DNA of 64,000 nucleotides from the NCBI RefSeq assembly GCF_026262505.1, contig NC_067203.1, positions 3,224,001 to 3,288,000 on the forward strand. Reading direction: 5' to 3'. The notes below the pieces were generated by a model. It did not search any database and had not been told where the DNA came from. It saw nothing but the letters and a program-made list of their open reading frames with translations. Shown in pieces: positions 61,202-64,000 of this stretch; the first letter of the stretch is position 1; each line of letters opens with the position of its first letter. This DNA is from Trichomonas vaginalis G3 (Eukaryota > Parabasalia > Trichomonadida > Trichomonadidae). Position numbers and translations under genes: made by a program.

Positions 61202-64000
61202 TTATTCAAGACGGTACCATGCGAATACAGTCATAAATGGTGGCATATAATCTTCACCCGAGCCTGGTGGATTTGTTGTGAAAGTATGGACATGATTTCC
61301 TCCTGGTTCAGTTGGTCGAAAAGTCTTTTTTGCTGAATTGTTATAAGATGGAGATAAAACTTCATGGCCAGCTTCATAGTCTGAGTTGTATAATGGGTGG
61401 TCTCTTAATGAGTGGCTATGGTCGCCAGAAAAGTTTGTAGTTCCTGTATGAGTGTGCGCAGGTAAGTTTGCTTCTTTAATTTTCTTTGAGCCTCCTGTTT
61501 GCTTTGAAGAGTTAGCACAGTATAAGAATTTGTCTACAATCTGTTCCCAAGTACCAAAACCTAAAACACTTGCTGGATTTGTTGAGTTCATTGATGTATA
61601 TAAAGAACCAACAGGATATATAACTTGCAATATTTCAGTCTTTAATGTTTGAAGCTCTGTTTTGTCAGCTTTGTCCTCCATTATATCTTCATAGTTTTTA
61701 ACTTCAACGATTTGAATGAAAAACTCCGGATTTAAAATCATATCCATTTCTGCAGTTGCTGACCATATTTCTTCATTCCATTCAAAACTTTCACGAATAT
61801 CTTCTCTATGAACTTCATAATGTACTTCTGTCTTAGTTCTGTTGAAACGTGTATATGTTATACCGTCAATGACTTTAGTTTCATTTGTTCTTTCAAGATA
61901 TTCAGAATAATCTGAACCAACGCGCACTCCCTTACCTCCTTTTACTGTATAATGCCAATGTTTTTTGTCAGCCTTTTTGTCAATACTTTTCTGAATTATT
62001 GCTATATCTTCTGCTCTAGTATACGAACTAAGTTCATCTCTGCTTGCTTTCTTTTCAAGTTCTTCATCCACATAAGTTTTGTCAGCTTTCTTATCTAACA
62101 TTGCTGGTAGTTCATATGTTTCAAAGTTTCTGACATGTCCTTCAATGTTCATACATTTACTATTTAAACTATTAAGAGTATCTTTTACGCTTGTACTTGG
62201 ATTCTCTAAAGGTGCACTTGAACCAAGGGTATAGTTCAATATTATGTCGTCTGCTCTAACAGTAGTGAAGGATTCATGTGTATGGTTCTTGTCAGCTTTA
62301 CTATTTAATGTAGCTTGAAGTTCATTTATATCGGAGATATTGTGTTTATGAGATTTCAAAACTTTGTTCATTGCGTCAAGTTCATCTTTGTCAGCTTTAC
62401 TTTTAATAGCATCTTCAAACGTTATTTTTGCCTTAACTCTCAACATAAATCTTGGTTCAACTAATACACCGTTAACAAAGAAGTATGAAGCATAAATTTC
62501 ATTGTTATAACCAAATGCTTCTGGTGCTTTACCTGTGTCATACTGTACAGTACAGTGTATGTCATAACCTTCAGCACGAATGAATTTATATCTTCTTTCA
62601 TTAACATCTTCCGTCTTCACTTCTTCATCTTGTGTTAAATATCCATGATAATCCGTTATAATCTGTTCATCTGAACTTATATAATGAACATGGTTTTTAT
62701 CTGCTTTTTCGGCTAATTTCTCTTCTATCTCATTTATTTCAAGTTCATGCCTACCATCACCTCCTTCAGAAGTATTTTTCTTCAGCTCTTGAAGAACATC
62801 CACTTCACCATCTTCGGTGTCAATAATGAGACTTTGTGTTAAAACTTTTCCTGTCTTAATGGATGTTTGTAAAACTTCTTCTTCACCGTGTTCGGGGTCA
62901 TGGTCGTCATCATATCTTGTGAAATCAGAGATGTTGTCATACATTAAGCATATCTGTCTCAAAAGTTCTGCTATTTGAAACTGGAACGAAAGATATACAG
63001 AACTTTCATCATCTCCTAAAGTCAAGTCTGCTTTCTTAAGTATTTCTTGAATGTATGCAATGAGAACAGAGTACCTTGGAAAATATTCGAACAATATTTC
63101 ATTAGCTGTTGGTTTTGGTGGTTCTTCTGGAGTTTCTGTTGTTTCAGTTCCTTCTGTAGTTCTGTTGGAGTTTCTGCATCTCTTGATTTCAATGCTCTTG
63201 CTCTCAAAGACCTAAATGTTAGAGCACAGGTTTTACAAAGGACTTTATAAATGCTTTAATAGTTCCTGGTAAGTTATTGTTAGCATTAAGTAAGTTCCTT
63301 ATGCTTCCATCATGTACGTCCATAGCACTATGTAAAAAATCTATACTTTTCTTGTAGTCAGCAATAGACTGACTGTGATTTTTTAAAGATTTGTCAATAC
63401 CTTTAAGCCAATCTTCATGCATGTCTGATACTGAGCCAAGAATATCATTTGCTTCCTTTAGTGTATTTTGTGCTTCTCGTAAAGTATCCAATCCGTACGT
63501 GCATTGTTTGCTATACGTCTTACAGTATCTATTTGACTCCTTGTTTCTTGCATCCAACCAGATAAAGTTTTAATAGTATCCGAACCATTTGAAATGAAGT
63601 TCAAAGCATCTTTAACGTCATCTAAAGCTTCTTCACCAAGTACTGCCCATATCTTTCCGATTTGGTATTGAAGAACTCCATATGAAACAGTTGTTAAACC
63701 AGTATTTATAAGGTTCCATATCCATGATTTAGCAGTTTTTCCATCCTTTCCATCTTCACCTTCCAAACCGTTTTCGCCTTGAGGTCCTTGTATTCCTTGT
63801 GGTCCTTGAGGTCCAGTGTCACCCTTCTCTCCTTTCAGTTCATCTTTATGTTCGTTATAATATTCTAATGTCATAAGGTGTACATCATTACTGCTACCAG
63901 CAACACCGAGAATTTGTTTCTCATTCATGACTAAATTCTTTAAGCATTTAATGTTGTCGTCAAATCGAAAGCTCTTTAACAATTCAATGCGAACATTTAA
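61202..64000 (-). pseudogene. collagen/phage-like fibre (element A), N-terminus outside the window
   Basis: The end facing 64,000 carries the head region (NEKQILGVAGSSNDVHLM) and a short collagen block (GDTGPQGPQGIQGPQGENG). A helical part and the coiled-coil stalk with KSHKHNISDINELQATLNS repeats come next. A globular insert with GVRVGSDYSEYLERTNETKV follows. The tip has YPVGSLYTSMNSTNPASVLGFGTWE, then AHTHTGTTNFSGDHSHSL and YMPPFMTVFAWYRLE (each quoted within limits). The tip matches phage gp10/collar-type ends. It looks broken about two times. The stalk is near-identical to B's, the tip is not. Confidence 0.75.

Larger units (their letters stand above)
52419..64000. mobile_element. element A (Maverick), right part, running off the window
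   Basis: The sequence resumes at AATCTGATGAATATGC, exactly where the left part stopped (29,631). It follows B's gene order: charged capsid-linked protein, basic protein, minor capsid candidate, polymerase B, SAP protein, small proteins, KilA-N, integrase, fibre. It lacks the HNH gene and the 2.2-kb KilA-N cassette of B. This part is mostly clean, with around ten breaks, some perhaps from sequence quality. Penton-like gene, ATPase and right end lie beyond the window. Confidence 0.85.

Noticed and set aside
1-64000. tRNA, rRNA or other structured RNA genes
   Set aside because: I looked for cloverleaf-like and rRNA-like stretches by eye and saw none that I could support.

Overview
The window looks like Trichomonas vaginalis or a very close trichomonad. 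The DNA is AT-rich, the genes show no introns, there is a tetraspanin-like gene, a decayed mariner with the SPDIAPSDFYLFG-type signature, and above all several copies of a Maverick/Polinton family, of which this parasite is known to carry very large numbers. The organism call is inference from this content.

Layout. 1-4,480 is ordinary host DNA with three genes: an LMBR1-like multi-span membrane protein, a ubiquitin-like protein with a C-terminal membrane anchor, and a tetraspanin-like protein. About 4,500-8,266 (block F) is part of a distinct Maverick-like element with a broken D12-class adenine methylase, a small amphipathic repeat peptide, a minor-virion-type protein and a phage-style fibre protein. 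A run of 100 N (8,267-8,366) separates it from the rest.

From 8,367 on, the DNA is Maverick inside Maverick. Element E1 (reverse orientation) occupies 8,367-9,955 and about 15,847-26,400. It is interrupted by the left end of another copy, D2 (9,956-14,479), which carries a mariner (14,480-15,846). E1 is broken again, inside its polymerase gene, by element A (about 26,400-29,631 and 52,419-64,000, running off the window). Element A is in turn split upstream of its capsid gene by element B (29,632-52,418), a 22.8-kb copy that looks almost whole: it has 0.63-kb inverted ends beginning 5'-AG, and an AATCT target repeat on both sides. The family's gene order, read from B, is: end gene, small membrane protein, major capsid protein, small basic proteins, minor capsid candidate, (HNH endonuclease in B only), protein-primed DNA polymerase B, SAP-domain protein, small conserved proteins, KilA-N DNA-binding protein, integrase, collagen/phage-like fibre, penton-like protein, packaging ATPase, second capsid-type protein, end gene.

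The most interesting pattern is regulatory. 16-bp palindromes such as AGGTGAGATCTCACCT, surrounded by repeated half sites, lie inside the terminal repeats and next to the KilA-N genes. Palindrome sequence and KilA-N domain sequence both differ between copies while flanking DNA stays nearly the same. That resembles a repressor/operator (immunity-like) system. Other variable parts are the fibre tips, tandem-repeat counts, polymerase patches and accessory cassettes. The stretch 8.4 to about 29.0 kb is dense with small differences from its sister copies, while the other arm of the same element A is much cleaner, so part of that decay may be poor sequence rather than age.
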